DNA of 45,248 nucleotides from CBIHON01 sp966211965 (lineage in GTDB: Bacteria; Pseudomonadota; Gammaproteobacteria; Burkholderiales; Burkholderiaceae_D): the NCBI GenBank assembly GCA_966211965.1, contig CBIHON010000043.1:1-45248 (forward strand), written 5' to 3'. Below, piece after piece: positions 8,977 to 18,040 of the stretch. Below the pieces are notes generated by a model. The model saw only the letters and a program-made list of their open reading frames with translations. It searched no databases and had not been told where the DNA came from. The translations under genes were made by a program, and so were the position numbers. Each line of letters opens with the position of its first letter. Positions within the stretch are counted from its first letter, which is position 1.

Positions 8977-9842
8977 ACATTGATTTGGAATCCCTGCACA
9001 TTTTCAAGGCAGTGGTGGACTACGGCGGCATCACCAAGGCGGCAGCCTATTTGAATCGCGTCCAATCGAACATCACGACGCGCATCCAGAACCTGGAAGA
9101 GCGTCTTGGCGTCAAGCTGTTTCAACGTCAGGGCGGCAAGCTGCTGTTGTCGTCCGAAGGAAAGCTGCTGCTGAGCTATGCGGAACGTCTGCTTCGCCTG
9201 TCGTCGGAGGCTGAATCGGCGCTTCGCAGCGGCGGCCCAAGAGGAACGCTGCGAATCGGCACAATGGAAAGCACGGCGGCAGCGCGCTTGCCGCCCTTGC
9301 TGTCTGGTTACCATCAGAAATACCCGGACGTGCAGATCGAACTGGTCACGGGGACGTCCGGCGCCTTGATCGGCAAGGTGCACCGGTTTGAAATCGAAGC
9401 TGCTTTCGTAGCGGAACCGCAGATATTGGGTGAATTGGAATCGCAGGAAGTCTTTACCGAAGAACTGGTGCTGATTGCGTCCAAAAATACGCCGGCCATC
9501 AGATCCCCGAAAGATATGCAACAACGCACCATCGTCGCATTCGCGGCCGGTTGTTCCTATCGCCGCATCCTGGAGGACTGGTTGAGCACGGCGGCAGTCG
9601 TGCCGGATCGCGTGCTGGAACTCGGTTCCTGCCATGCGATCGTTGCTTGTGTCGCGGCCGGCTCCGGACTGGCAATCATGCCGCGTTCCGTACTGGAAGT
9701 CGTGCATGCGGATAACGAGATCGTCGCTTTTACACTTCCTCCGAGAGTGGCTCGTGTGAAGACCTGCCTGGTCTGGCGTAAAGGTCATCAATCGGTTGCC
9801 TTGGAAGCGATGCGCAAGGGCCTGAAGCAAAAAAGGCGCTAA
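8970..9842 (+). CDS. LysR-family transcriptional regulator
   Basis: A 290-residue LysR regulator. The winged HTH is at residues 1-62 (LESLHIFKAVVDYGGITKAA, then SNITTRIQNLEERLGVKLF), followed by the linker helix and a periplasmic-binding-like effector domain from about 92. A strong Shine-Dalgarno (ataggaggt) supports the start. It is divergent from the MFS exporter, the usual arrangement for a LysR activator of its neighbour; the effector is unknown. Confidence 0.93.
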   Translation: MRNIDLESLHIFKAVVDYGGITKAAAYLNRVQSNITTRIQNLEERLGVKLFQRQGGKLLLSSEGKLLLSYAERLLRLSSEAESALRSGGPRGTLRIGTMESTAAARLPPLLSGYHQKYPDVQIELVTGTSGALIGKVHRFEIEAAFVAEPQILGELESQEVFTEELVLIASKNTPAIRSPKDMQQRTIVAFAAGCSYRRILEDWLSTAAVVPDRVLELGSCHAIVACVAAGSGLAIMPRSVLEVVHADNEIVAFTLPPRVARVKTCLVWRKGHQSVALEAMRKGLKQKRR

Positions 9843-9974
9843 CTTACGCACGGTCCGTGACATAGGCATGGTCTGGATAGTTGCCGTGACACATAGCCAG
9901 TACAATTCCGAAATCCGAAGCAAGCCGCGGCAAGCCTTGCAAGCATGCGCATCCTCCAAAGAACTTTAAAACCG

Positions 9975-10721
9975 ATGCCCGAAAAAAATCTGACCCATCC
10001 TCCTGCAACGATCTCGGAAGACAAGGGCGTGCGTTTCCTGCACCTCGGAACCGAATGGGTGCAAGGCGCAATGCGACTCAGCAAACCGGACGCGATCGAG
10101 CTGGAATATGTGCAACAGATGATGATGTGGATGCTGTTCAACCAGTCACCACGGCACATCGTGCAGTTCGGTCTGGGCACTGCGACGTTGACCAAATTCT
10201 GTTATCGCCGCTTTCCCGAGGCGCAAGTAACCGCGGTCGAACTCAATCCCGCCGTCATTGCGATCTGCGAAGAGAAGTTCGCGCTTCCGCCCAACGATGC
10301 GCGCCTCAATGTCCTCAACATGGACGCGTTGGATTTCGTAACCGGGCGCGCCCCGCGAGGAGACATCGATATCCTGCAAGTCGATTTGTATGATGCCGAG
10401 GCGCGCGGACCGGTATTGGACACACAGGAGTTCTATCAGGCCTGCGCCGACTGTCTCACGCCTGACGGCATGATGACCTGCAACCTGTTCGGCGACTATC
10501 CGAACTATGGCAAGAATCTCGATGCGATGCAGCTTGCATTCGATGCCGTGGTCTGGCTGCCGGAAGTTCACGACGCCAATGTCATCGTGCTTGCATTCAA
10601 GCATTCGCCGCAGATCGACTTCAGCGTGTTATATGAGCGCGCCGCAGCGATCAGGCGTCAGACCGGCATGCCTGCGAAATCCTGGGTTGATGGGTTGAAA
10701 GCCTGGATGCTGGAACAATAG
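9975..10721 (+). CDS. Spermidine synthase-like SAM-fold protein
   Basis: About 248 residues with a polyamine-synthase/methyltransferase Rossmann fold: FGLGTATLTKF (motif I), VTAVELNPAVI (acidic ribose-binding strand end) and IDILQVDLYDAEARGPV, the place of the SpeE catalytic Asp region. Many Burkholderiales encode such SpeE-like proteins whose aminopropyltransferase activity is unproven. An upstream in-frame ATG (9945) is possible; 9975 is chosen since the preceding ten residues look non-conserved. Stand-alone gene. Confidence 0.8.
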   Translation: MPEKNLTHPPATISEDKGVRFLHLGTEWVQGAMRLSKPDAIELEYVQQMMMWMLFNQSPRHIVQFGLGTATLTKFCYRRFPEAQVTAVELNPAVIAICEEKFALPPNDARLNVLNMDALDFVTGRAPRGDIDILQVDLYDAEARGPVLDTQEFYQACADCLTPDGMMTCNLFGDYPNYGKNLDAMQLAFDAVVWLPEVHDANVIVLAFKHSPQIDFSVLYERAAAIRRQTGMPAKSWVDGLKAWMLEQ

Positions 10722-10787
10722 CGGGTGCCATCCGGTATGCAATACAGCCTGCAGCCGTGATTCGAAGCACCCGATGGCGGTAGCCAA

Positions 10788-11396
10788 TTATTTGAGCAAG
10801 CCTTCCTCCTTCATCGCCTCTTGCACTTTCGGACGCTCGCCGATGCGTGCCATATACGCCTGGATATTCGGCCAGGGGCTCACATCGATTTTGTGGAGCT
10901 TGGTCCAATTAAGCACCGTGAAGAGATAGGCATCTGCGGCGGAAAATTTGTCGCCTGTAATGTAGGATTTTCCGTCAAGCAGTTTTTCCAGCGCATCAAG
11001 GCGTCGTCCTATCGTCTCCATTTGGATTTTTCGCATCTCGGCCGTCAGGTAGGGATTGAAGAGAGCGCCGATCTGCTTGTGTACTTCCGCCGCAGTAAAA
11101 TTCAACGCTTCCATTTGGCGGTAGCGCTCCATCGTGCCGAATGGCGGCGTCAGTCCGCTCTCGGGTTTTTGATCCGCGAGGTACTGGCAGATCACACTGG
11201 CCTCGGTCAGGATTTGCCCATCATCAAGCATCAGGGTCGGTACGTAGCCTTTCGGGTTTATCTTCCAATAGTCACCGCCGTCAGCAGTCTTCTTGTTGAT
11301 GAGGTCGACTTTCTCAATATCGAGGTGGTAACCGGCCTCGCATGCAACGATGTGGGGCGCCATCGAACAGGCACCGGGCGAGTAATAGAGTTTCAT
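10788..11396 (-). CDS. Glutathione S-transferase
   Basis: A 202-residue cytosolic glutathione transferase of the beta/bacterial type. The thioredoxin-like N domain starts MKLYYSPGACSMAPHI with the characteristic Ser/Cys near residues 9-11, contains NPKGYVPTL (cis-Pro) and ILTEASVICQYL (Glu-Ser that bind glutathione). The helical C domain holds TGDKFSAADAYLFTVL. The start at 11396 has an excellent aggaga ribosome-binding site; an upstream in-frame ATG at 11507 is rejected. It conjugates or reduces electrophiles with glutathione. Confidence 0.93.
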   Translation of the reverse strand: MKLYYSPGACSMAPHIVACEAGYHLDIEKVDLINKKTADGGDYWKINPKGYVPTLMLDDGQILTEASVICQYLADQKPESGLTPPFGTMERYRQMEALNFTAAEVHKQIGALFNPYLTAEMRKIQMETIGRRLDALEKLLDGKSYITGDKFSAADAYLFTVLNWTKLHKIDVSPWPNIQAYMARIGERPKVQEAMKEEGLLK

Positions 11397-11816
11397 GGAA
11401 TCTCCTGTCTGGTTGATGATAGAAAAGCGCCACGCATTTGGCGCCGAAGTCATTGAGAAAATGCAAGAGGCATGGACGTGTGAAAGGGAGTTCAAAAACT
11501 CTAGCACAAAAGCCGGAAAAGCAAAGTCGAGTCATCGATAAGTCTCGAAGAACCGATGTCAGGCACCTTTGATGAATATCGGCAATGAAGATGAAGGGCT
11601 GCAAATTGTGGCGTTTTGAATAGGGTATTGTGAAAACATGTTAAATATGCTGGCATACCGGCGGTATTTGCTTGAACCTTTTTTTTCAGAGCGGTAAGGT
11701 TCCGATTGGATAAAATTTGGCAAGCTTTTTCGTCAATTTTTCTGAGGTGATCAGCTATCGAAAGATCCGACGGTTTGGTTCTGTGAATGCGGTTGTTACG
11801 GTACGGGCCTTATGGG

Positions 11817-11927
11817 GACCTCTAAAATCACCAAAAGCGTTCAAGGTCGGGTCTGCGGTGCTCAGTACTTGCGTACATATCCGCTCTTCGATCCGACCTC
11901 GGACGCTTTTGGTGATTTTTAGAGGTC
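11817..11927. repeat. 111-bp long imperfect inverted repeat
   Basis: A 36-base left arm starting gacctctaaaatcaccaaaa (11817-11852) pairs with 11892-11927, ending ttttggtgatttttagaggt + c, with one gap and a few mismatches. The 39-base spacer contains cagtacttgcgtacatatcc. A transcript would fold into a long hairpin. It sits 34 bp before the next gene. A single-armed relative occurs at 12383-12437. The remainder of the gap 11397-11816 shows no gene that I can support. Confidence 0.7.
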
Positions 11928-11960
11928 TTCTTATGTTTAACGAAAACGAATAAAACAGGC

Positions 11961-12242
11961 ATGACAAAAGAAGTTTTGACTTTTACGCTCAATCCCGACA
12001 AGGCGCCCTTGTGCCAGGCGCATATCCCCGGGGATGCAGTGGTTCTTTCCGCCCGCGAGCAAGGGGATGCGATCTGCGTGTGGGCGCTGGCTGACCCGGA
12101 GCATGAGAGAAAACCGAAAGAGTTCGCCTTGATGGGGGCCGGACATGAGATGCCGGAATTCGGCGAACGGAAAACGCGGTTTGTCGGCTCCGCGAACATG
12201 CAGGGCGGCTTGGTATTTCATGTGTTCGAGGTTTTGGATTGA
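11961..12242 (+). CDS. Small DUF7352-like protein
   Basis: A 93-residue protein. Residues 20-90 follow the pattern I associate with DUF7352-type proteins often found near phage or plasmid genes: IPGDAVVLS, ICVWALADP, then FALMGAGHEMP, FVGSA and VFHVFEV. Function is unknown; the fold looks like a small beta protein. The ribosome-binding site is weak. It is bracketed by two copies of a repeat family (11817-11927 and 12383-12437), which may indicate that the gene arrived with them. The family name is given from memory and is tentative. Confidence 0.6.
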   Translation: MTKEVLTFTLNPDKAPLCQAHIPGDAVVLSAREQGDAICVWALADPEHERKPKEFALMGAGHEMPEFGERKTRFVGSANMQGGLVFHVFEVLD

Positions 12243-12382
12243 GGTGCCGGCGAGTCCGGCATCGACTCCTCAGGGCAGCACCGGCGCGCTTTCTCCGCAT
12301 CGATGAATTTCCCAGGCAAGGCGATTTAGGTCGATAGTGTTTGCGAGACACGGCATCGCGCTGCGCAAGGCATCGTACTCTG

Positions 12383-12437
12383 CTTCATATCCGCTCCTCC
12401 GTTTGGCCTTGGGTACTTTGGACAGTTTTGAGAGGCC
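12383..12437. repeat. Degenerate single-arm relative of the 11.8-kb inverted repeat
   Basis: The segment cttcatatccgctcctccgt ... agttttgagaggcc lines up with 11874-11927 (catatccgctcttcg ... gatttttagaggtc). The opposite arm was not found. It lies in the 346-bp gap before the decarboxylase gene; the rest of that gap holds only the gene's ribosome-binding site (gagagga, about 12574). Confidence 0.45.
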
Positions 12438-12588
12438 GCCACAAGTCCAGCTGCAAAGATCTAAAAAAATTCCCGCGTTTATGGGATTTCAATTTTTGAT
12501 GCCGACGCGCATGCTACACCGCGTGGCGCAGAGCAATCGATTGAAATTGTGCGCTCCCTTATCCATAAACTATTGAGAGGAAATATCG

Positions 12589-13854
12589 ATGAGTACATCC
12601 GTCGAAGGACAAGTTCCGTTTCGTGTTGGTAAATGGCTTCCTTCAGATCAAGCGGTCCTGGACAACTGGCTGGCGGCGCTCATCAACGAGGCGGAGGCCC
12701 TGCAGAAGCCGCTGCACCCGGTGCTGGAAGAGTTCAAGCAGGTGATCGAGCGCGAGGCTGAAATTTTCATGTTCTTCAACCAGATGTTCGAGCAGGTACC
12801 GAAGAAGCCGCCTTACAACAAGAACCCTGCCGGCAAGCCGCAGGTCCGCAATTACCGGCAGATGCTCCAGCTCATCAATGTCATTTTGACGCGCGCGCCG
12901 GAGTTCAACGAAACCGGCTTGGTGGGTTTTCCCATTAATGCCATACTCGATTGGTCGATGGGCACCACCGGCGGCTTTGCGGCTTTCTTGAATCAAAAGG
13001 TCAATCAGCAATTCAAGAAAGTTCTCAATGAATGGGCGCGCTTCCTCGGTTCAAAAGATTCCCGCGCAGTCCTGAACGACCATCCGCGCACCGGCTGGTT
13101 TGGCGTCGACGCGAAAAAGGCCATGCCGAATTTCGACAAGGAATTCAAATGCGATCCGGCCCAGCCGCATCATGGCTTTACGTCCTGGGACGATTTTTTC
13201 ACGCGCGAATTTCGCGAAGGCGTGCGGCCGATCGCTTCGCCCCATGATGACTCGATCATCGTCAATGCCTGCGAGTCCGCCCCCTACCGGCTCGCACACG
13301 AAGTCAAACGGCAGGATAAATTCTGGATCAAAGCGCAACCGTATTCGGTCGAGCACATGCTGGCGAACGATCCCTATGTCGACAAGTTCGTCGGCGGGAC
13401 GATCTACCAGGCGTTCTTGAGCGCGCTGAGCTATCACCGTTGGCACAGCCCGGTCAGCGGCAAGGTAGTCAAGGCCTATGTCAGGGAAGGCAGCTATTAT
13501 TCCGAAGCCCTGTCCGAAGGCTACGATCCGGCCGGCCCCAACGATTCGCAAGGCTATATCACCGAGGTGGCGACCCGCGCGATGATCTTCATCGAGGCGG
13601 ACAATCCCGCCATCGGATTGATGTGCTTCATGCCGGTCGGCATGGCCGAGGTGTCCACCTGCCAGATCACGGTTTATGAAGGTCAGCATGTTACGAAAGG
13701 CGAGCAGCTGGGCATGTTCCACTTCGGCGGCTCCACGCATTGCCTGTTCTTCGGGCCGCAGGTGAAACTGGATTTCGATCTGCACGGCCAGACTCCGGGC
13801 CTGAATTCGAGCAATATCCCGGTCAACTCCAGGATTGCCACGGTCCGCAAATAA
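12589..13854 (+). CDS. Phosphatidylserine decarboxylase-family enzyme with PSDC domain
   Basis: A 421-residue pyruvoyl-dependent decarboxylase family protein. The N-terminal ~190 residues form the PSDC-type domain found in PsiD-like and related proteins. The catalytic domain follows (DDFFTREFREGVRP at about 204, then YHRWHSPVSG at about 283). Self-cleavage is expected at GGST (380-383) with Ser382 becoming the pyruvoyl group, leaving a ~40-residue alpha chain. Housekeeping bacterial Psd is shorter (about 210-320 residues) and membrane-bound; this one has no membrane segment. A soluble decarboxylase acting on an amino acid such as an aromatic one is therefore possible, as for fungal PsiD, but this is inference. 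Good ribosome-binding site gagagga. Confidence 0.85.
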   Translation: MSTSVEGQVPFRVGKWLPSDQAVLDNWLAALINEAEALQKPLHPVLEEFKQVIEREAEIFMFFNQMFEQVPKKPPYNKNPAGKPQVRNYRQMLQLINVILTRAPEFNETGLVGFPINAILDWSMGTTGGFAAFLNQKVNQQFKKVLNEWARFLGSKDSRAVLNDHPRTGWFGVDAKKAMPNFDKEFKCDPAQPHHGFTSWDDFFTREFREGVRPIASPHDDSIIVNACESAPYRLAHEVKRQDKFWIKAQPYSVEHMLANDPYVDKFVGGTIYQAFLSALSYHRWHSPVSGKVVKAYVREGSYYSEALSEGYDPAGPNDSQGYITEVATRAMIFIEADNPAIGLMCFMPVGMAEVSTCQITVYEGQHVTKGEQLGMFHFGGSTHCLFFGPQVKLDFDLHGQTPGLNSSNIPVNSRIATVRK

Positions 13855-13864
13855 ACGGCCTGGA

Positions 13865-13897
13865 CTGCGATGCGGGGCCTCAGGCGCCGCATCGCAG
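13865..13897. terminator. Perfect 11-bp hairpin between convergent genes
   Basis: ctgcgatgcgg (13865-13875) and ccgcatcgcag (13887-13897) pair perfectly around an 11-base loop, between the convergent decarboxylase and glycosyltransferase genes. A bidirectional terminator is the simplest reading, although no long T-run follows. Confidence 0.5.
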
Positions 13898-13911
13898 AAT
13901 GCTGGCATTTT

Positions 13912-15789
13912 CTACCGCAACAGGTTCTTGCTATTCTCCTGCTTCAGATAGCGCTCTCTATACGTTTCTGCAACCGTGGAGCGCGACAGCAGGATGTCAT
14001 GCAAACGAATCCGGCTATCCGTCGGGCAGTTTCCTGCAATGCGTAAGAACCCCGCCTTGGCCGGGAAAATCGGCGACATGGAGGGCGAGGCGCTGAGATG
14101 GTAATAGCGTTGCCGGCCATCTCCGACAACCCGGAAATACCGGCTTTTGATCTCGCTGAAGGCCGGTTCGTCGATTGCTCGGTAATACACCGCGCCGACG
14201 CCGCAGCCGGGCAAAGATGAAGGCGCCGACACTTCCATCCCGATCGACCAGACATAGTATTCTTCGCCGCGCTTCAAGGGCAGCGGCGGCACCGGCACTT
14301 CCAGCGTCCACAGGGTTTCCGTGGTCCGGTAGGCGCCGTTGCCTTCAGCGATGGCCCCATTGCCGCTCAGCGCTGCCAAGCTGCCCGTATCCCAATGATG
14401 GATCTTTTCATGCGGCACGGCGAGAATATCCGGCATCAATACCTGGCTGCGCTGGCGATGCCATTCGCCGATGCCGATCGACATCGCGAGGAGGGCCGCT
14501 GTCGCGCCCAGCTTCATGAAAGGGCGGGGCTGATAGCGCCATTCATTCCAAAGGACGGCAATGCCCACGGCAGACAGCACGATCAAGGGCACATCCAGCG
14601 CGCCGACGCTGTACCGATGGGTATAGAGCAGCGGCATGTGCACCAGCACCTGATACGCCAGCGCGCCGCCGATAAAGCAGCGCATCAATGTCGAACGCAA
14701 TGAAAAAAGTCCGATGGTTCCCAGCACGATTTCGGCGATCCGCAGCGAACGCAGATTCCAAATCGAGTCGGCCAGAATTGCCTTGCTGACGAATACGAAA
14801 CCGGACACCTTGCGCAGGTACATCAGAAGAATCTCGGCCGCAGTCTGCTGCTTCAGCATGAACAGGCCGACGCCCTTGAGCAAGGCATCGCCGGCGATCG
14901 AGAGATGGTCGAGGCCTTGGAGGACCGCGTTGTTGTCGTTGTAGCCGAGTGCGAAATACGGCGGCTCATAGCCGCCGGTCAAGGGATGGCTGCCGAGATA
15001 AAGTGCGGTGCCGACGCCTGTCGCCAACCCCGGATAACCGAAAGCCAGCCAGTTCTTGAGGATAAGCAGCAAAGGAAAAAGCACTGCCAGAAAATGCGCG
15101 GCAAATAAATCTTTTCCGACCTGGCGCCACGACGTTTTCACCCACAGCAGAATCGCCACGAGCAAAACGGCATACAAAAAATAAATGTAGGTGCCGCGCG
15201 TGAGGATCATCAAACCGCATGCAAGGCCCGCCAAAGGAACGAAAGTCCGCCGCCCCGCCACGGTTTCCGCCACCGCCATTGTCCACACGCCGAACAGGAA
15301 GAGGAACAAGGGTTCGGTCAGGATCGCCGGTTTGTATTCCGCCATCAAGGGAGAGAGCGCATACAGGAAAGCGGCGATCACGCCCGCGCCGTGCGAGTGC
15401 AGGAGCGTTCCGATCCGGTACAGCACCAGCAGCAGGAGGCAGGACAGCAGGGAGTTGCCGATCTTGATCGCCGTCGGGTCCGCGCCGAGCAGGGACGGGT
15501 AAATATACGACATCGGGATGATGCGCACGGAACCGGCATCGAGAAAGAATGCGGGCCCCTGGGAGAGCAGCGACTTCGCGTAGGCAAGGTAGGTATAGGA
15601 GTCGTTGTGCATCGCCGTGGGGAAGTGCTGCAAGGCTGCACGGAGGTTGATGCCGATAGCGAGCAGCAGCAGGCTCGGCGTCAAGAGATTCTGCAATGGC
15701 AGCAGCGGAAGGCGTGCGATTTTTCTCATGGAGAAACTATTGTTGTTGGGAGGACGGCGAATCATCGGCGCGTATCGATGCGCGAGCAT
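13912..15789 (-). CDS. GT39-like membrane glycosyltransferase
   Basis: A 625-residue polytopic membrane protein with about 11 transmembrane helices in the first ~450 residues and a soluble C-terminal domain of about 170 residues. The first periplasmic loop contains HNDSYTYLAYAKSLL, where the acidic Asp of GT-C enzymes lies, and later AILTEPLFLFLFG (second acidic site) as in PMT/ArnT-like dolichyl- or undecaprenyl-phosphate sugar transferases. It probably transfers a lipid-linked sugar to a surface molecule. Alternative starts exist at 15729 (MRKIARL) and 15765; the cluster of RRPP residues makes the exact start uncertain. Confidence 0.8.
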   Translation of the reverse strand: MLAHRYAPMIRRPPNNNSFSMRKIARLPLLPLQNLLTPSLLLLAIGINLRAALQHFPTAMHNDSYTYLAYAKSLLSQGPAFFLDAGSVRIIPMSYIYPSLLGADPTAIKIGNSLLSCLLLLVLYRIGTLLHSHGAGVIAAFLYALSPLMAEYKPAILTEPLFLFLFGVWTMAVAETVAGRRTFVPLAGLACGLMILTRGTYIYFLYAVLLVAILLWVKTSWRQVGKDLFAAHFLAVLFPLLLILKNWLAFGYPGLATGVGTALYLGSHPLTGGYEPPYFALGYNDNNAVLQGLDHLSIAGDALLKGVGLFMLKQQTAAEILLMYLRKVSGFVFVSKAILADSIWNLRSLRIAEIVLGTIGLFSLRSTLMRCFIGGALAYQVLVHMPLLYTHRYSVGALDVPLIVLSAVGIAVLWNEWRYQPRPFMKLGATAALLAMSIGIGEWHRQRSQVLMPDILAVPHEKIHHWDTGSLAALSGNGAIAEGNGAYRTTETLWTLEVPVPPLPLKRGEEYYVWSIGMEVSAPSSLPGCGVGAVYYRAIDEPAFSEIKSRYFRVVGDGRQRYYHLSASPSMSPIFPAKAGFLRIAGNCPTDSRIRLHDILLSRSTVAETYRERYLKQENSKNLLR

Positions 15790-15870
15790 GATCCGCTTTG
15801 CCGGATGCGTCGCATTATAGAGTTAGAGTGGACGCCGAAGGTCTCGACGGCTTCGCATGCAATGCTTGCC

Positions 15871-15906
15871 AATTCGCAGTCCAATTCGCAGTCCAATTCG
15901 CAGTCC
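15871..15906. repeat. Three perfect tandem copies of a 12-bp unit
   Basis: aattcgcagtcc is repeated three times without mismatch in the 379-bp gap 15790-16168. It is a minisatellite prone to slippage. No gene is supported in the rest of this gap. Confidence 0.9.
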
Positions 15907-16168
15907 GGCAGGGTAGGGCGGATTTTGTTGCGGCACTGCCTCGAACGGAAAAATCGGGAGTGGCCATTGGCGCACACGGTATACTGCCTGCTTTTTTACG
16001 GCTAAGCAGTTGTGCGAAAGCCCCCAGTCAGATCACGTATTTGGCTTTCCCCTCTGCCCGCTCACAGGAGAGGGAAGCCCGGTTCGCAATCATTGCGATG
16101 TCAAGAACCTTTGACGACCTGCTCGGTTCCTGAACAAATTCCATAGCCTTACCCCGAAAGACAAGACC

Positions 16169-16513
16169 ATGAGTGCTCTACCAGCCTGCCCGAACTGCAA
16201 TTCTGAATTTACCTACGAGGATGGCAACCTCTACATTTGCCCCGAGTGCGCCCATGAGTGGCCCGTGCAGGTGAATGCCGAAGCGGCCGAGGAAGGCGCC
16301 AAGGTCTACCGCGACTCGGCCGGCAACGTCTTGCAGGACGGCGATACGGTCACGGTGATCAAGGACTTGAAATTGAAAGGTTCGGGCGGCGTCATCAAGC
16401 TGGGCACCAAGGTCAAGAACATTCGCCTGGTCGACAGCGACCACGATATCGATTGCAAGATCGATGGCTTCGGCGCCATGAGTTTGAAATCGGAATTCGT
16501 CAAGAAACTGTAG
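16169..16513 (+). CDS. yjdM: YjdM (PhnA-like) zinc-ribbon protein
   Basis: A 114-residue protein with an N-terminal zinc ribbon (CPNC at residues 8-11, CPEC at 24-27) and a compact C-terminal beta domain containing RDSAGNVLQDGDTVTVIKDL and LKLKGSGGVIKLGTKVKNIR, the signature of YjdM, formerly called PhnA. Despite its old name the family is not part of the phosphonate lyase operon and its role is unresolved. Length matches the family. The gene is isolated; it converges with a methyltransferase. Confidence 0.93.
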   Translation: MSALPACPNCNSEFTYEDGNLYICPECAHEWPVQVNAEAAEEGAKVYRDSAGNVLQDGDTVTVIKDLKLKGSGGVIKLGTKVKNIRLVDSDHDIDCKIDGFGAMSLKSEFVKKL

Positions 16514-16540
16514 TCTGCCGCTGCGACCGGTGGCCAGGCT

Positions 16541-17371
16541 CTAGGAACGGGCCGTGTCGGCCCCAGGCGCTTCAAACGTGTACAAGGCATACCCTTTCGC
16601 CATTTTCGGCATGATCCACCCAAACAGCGCCGCGATGCCTTTGTTCCACATGAGTTCAAACGTCCTGGTCAAGATGGAAGCTTCCGAACCCAGGCGGTAG
16701 CCGGCTTGCGTGAAGGTCGACGCCGGCGCATCGGCGAGGAACTTGAAAGGCGCATTCATTTGTTGAAGTTTCTTGTGGTTCTTCCGGTAGCGGGATTCGA
16801 TGAGCCGCCGGGTCATCAGGTCGCATATCAGCTCGTGGCCCGGGTAGGCTTGCTGCAAGGCCTTCAAGGTCTCATGAATTTGTTCTTCGGCCAGATAAAA
16901 GAACACGCCCTCTATCACCACGACGACTTTGGATGCCGGCACGAGTTGCGGCAATTTTTCATATAGACGGTCGCGTCCAAAATCCACGGAAATCCGGCTC
17001 AAGCCATTTGCGCAATCGGTGACCGCAAGCCGCTGGTTCTTGTATTCAATGATGCCGGGCTCGTCGAGCTCGATCCAGGCGCCGCCCTGGATGCGATACG
17101 GCCGGCTATCGAAGCCGGCGCCGATCGTCACCACGCAGGTATCCGGCGCGGCCGCCAAGCGCGCACGCAACAGCGCGTCGATCATGCTGTGGCGCGCGAG
17201 ATGGGCATTGCTGCCCATCCTGTCGCCGCTGAACATCGAAAAGACCTCCGCGCCGCGAGCGTTCATGAAACGCCGTGCATACTGGTCATTGCATACCGGG
17301 TGCGCCGATTCGGCGTCTTGGGCCCGGATGCCGCAGGTGTAGAAGGCGGTGTCGGAAACGGGATTCTTCAT
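16541..17371 (-). CDS. Class I SAM methyltransferase, PPM1/LCMT-like
   Basis: A 276-residue methyltransferase of the leucine-carboxyl-methyltransferase/YktD-like family. Features: RRFMNARGAEVF near residue 30, RHSMIDALLRARL, motif I VVTIGAGFDSRPYRI (about 80-94), a ribose-binding acidic region WIELDEPGI, and VVVIEGVFFYL (about 150). Bacterial members methylate small-molecule or polyketide carboxylates; the target here is unknown. A strong aaggagt ribosome-binding site supports the start. Confidence 0.85.
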   Translation of the reverse strand: MKNPVSDTAFYTCGIRAQDAESAHPVCNDQYARRFMNARGAEVFSMFSGDRMGSNAHLARHSMIDALLRARLAAAPDTCVVTIGAGFDSRPYRIQGGAWIELDEPGIIEYKNQRLAVTDCANGLSRISVDFGRDRLYEKLPQLVPASKVVVVIEGVFFYLAEEQIHETLKALQQAYPGHELICDLMTRRLIESRYRKNHKKLQQMNAPFKFLADAPASTFTQAGYRLGSEASILTRTFELMWNKGIAALFGWIMPKMAKGYALYTFEAPGADTARS

Positions 17372-18040
17372 TTGCGTACTCCTTGTATCAATGTTTTGTC
17401 ATTGCGTGCACTGTACCGGGCGGCGCAAAATTTAACCACGGAGATGCGACGAACCGCCGATCCGGCAGGATGAGGCGTCAATATTGAAGCCGGGGCCGTG
17501 CGCCGCCGTGCGGCCGGTTTCTGAAATGTCATGCAGCCCAGGCATCGCCTCCCGATTCGCCATGGCGTTCTCTGCCGCGGAATGATGCCCTTATTTTTAT
17601 CAACGGAAGAGAAGCCTTATAAATCATGCACTTAGCCAAGAATCTATAGACTTATCCACAGAATTACCCACTGCAAATGTGGGTAATTCACGGCATGCTC
17701 GGGCCAACCCGACCTGCGCTCCAATAAATGCCGAGGTCCATAGTCCGCTGTGCCGCTCCCATGAATTTGCCTTGCACGAAAACCAGGCTGTGCCGGCGTC
17801 TTCCCTCGGTGTTTCACTATCATACGTTTGACGCAGCATACGGTGTATTCGCCATCCGGTATTGCAGCCGCGCCGAGATTTCCAAGCATCCGATTTTCAT
17901 CAACAGGGCAGGCGCGCCGGTGCAAAAAAAGCCCTAGAAAAATAGTGAAAAATGAGAGATGCTTTGTTCAAGCTTTACATACTCGACATTTCCCTTGTTT
18001 CGACGGTTGCTGGTTCATTCGAATTGAATGTGGGGCACAT
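17372..18040. other. 669-bp intergenic region without a supported gene
   Basis: It contains a perfect DnaA-box consensus ttatccaca (17652-17660) directly followed by a perfect 11-bp inverted repeat, gaattacccac (17661-17671), loop tgcaaat, gtgggtaattc (17679-17689). No coding frame here looks genuine; the frame entering the next gene from 17828 lacks coding character before 18041. Confidence 0.6.

Noticed and set aside
11717..11953. Plus-strand frame over the 11.8-kb inverted repeat
   Set aside because: It merely reads through the hairpin; no ribosome-binding site or family.
15871..15906. Possible CRISPR-like array
   Set aside because: Units are 12 bp and contiguous with no spacers; it is a simple tandem repeat.
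17828..18040. 71-codon N-terminal extension of the diguanylate cyclase
   Set aside because: No conserved or hydrophobic features; a good start with ribosome-binding site lies at 18041.
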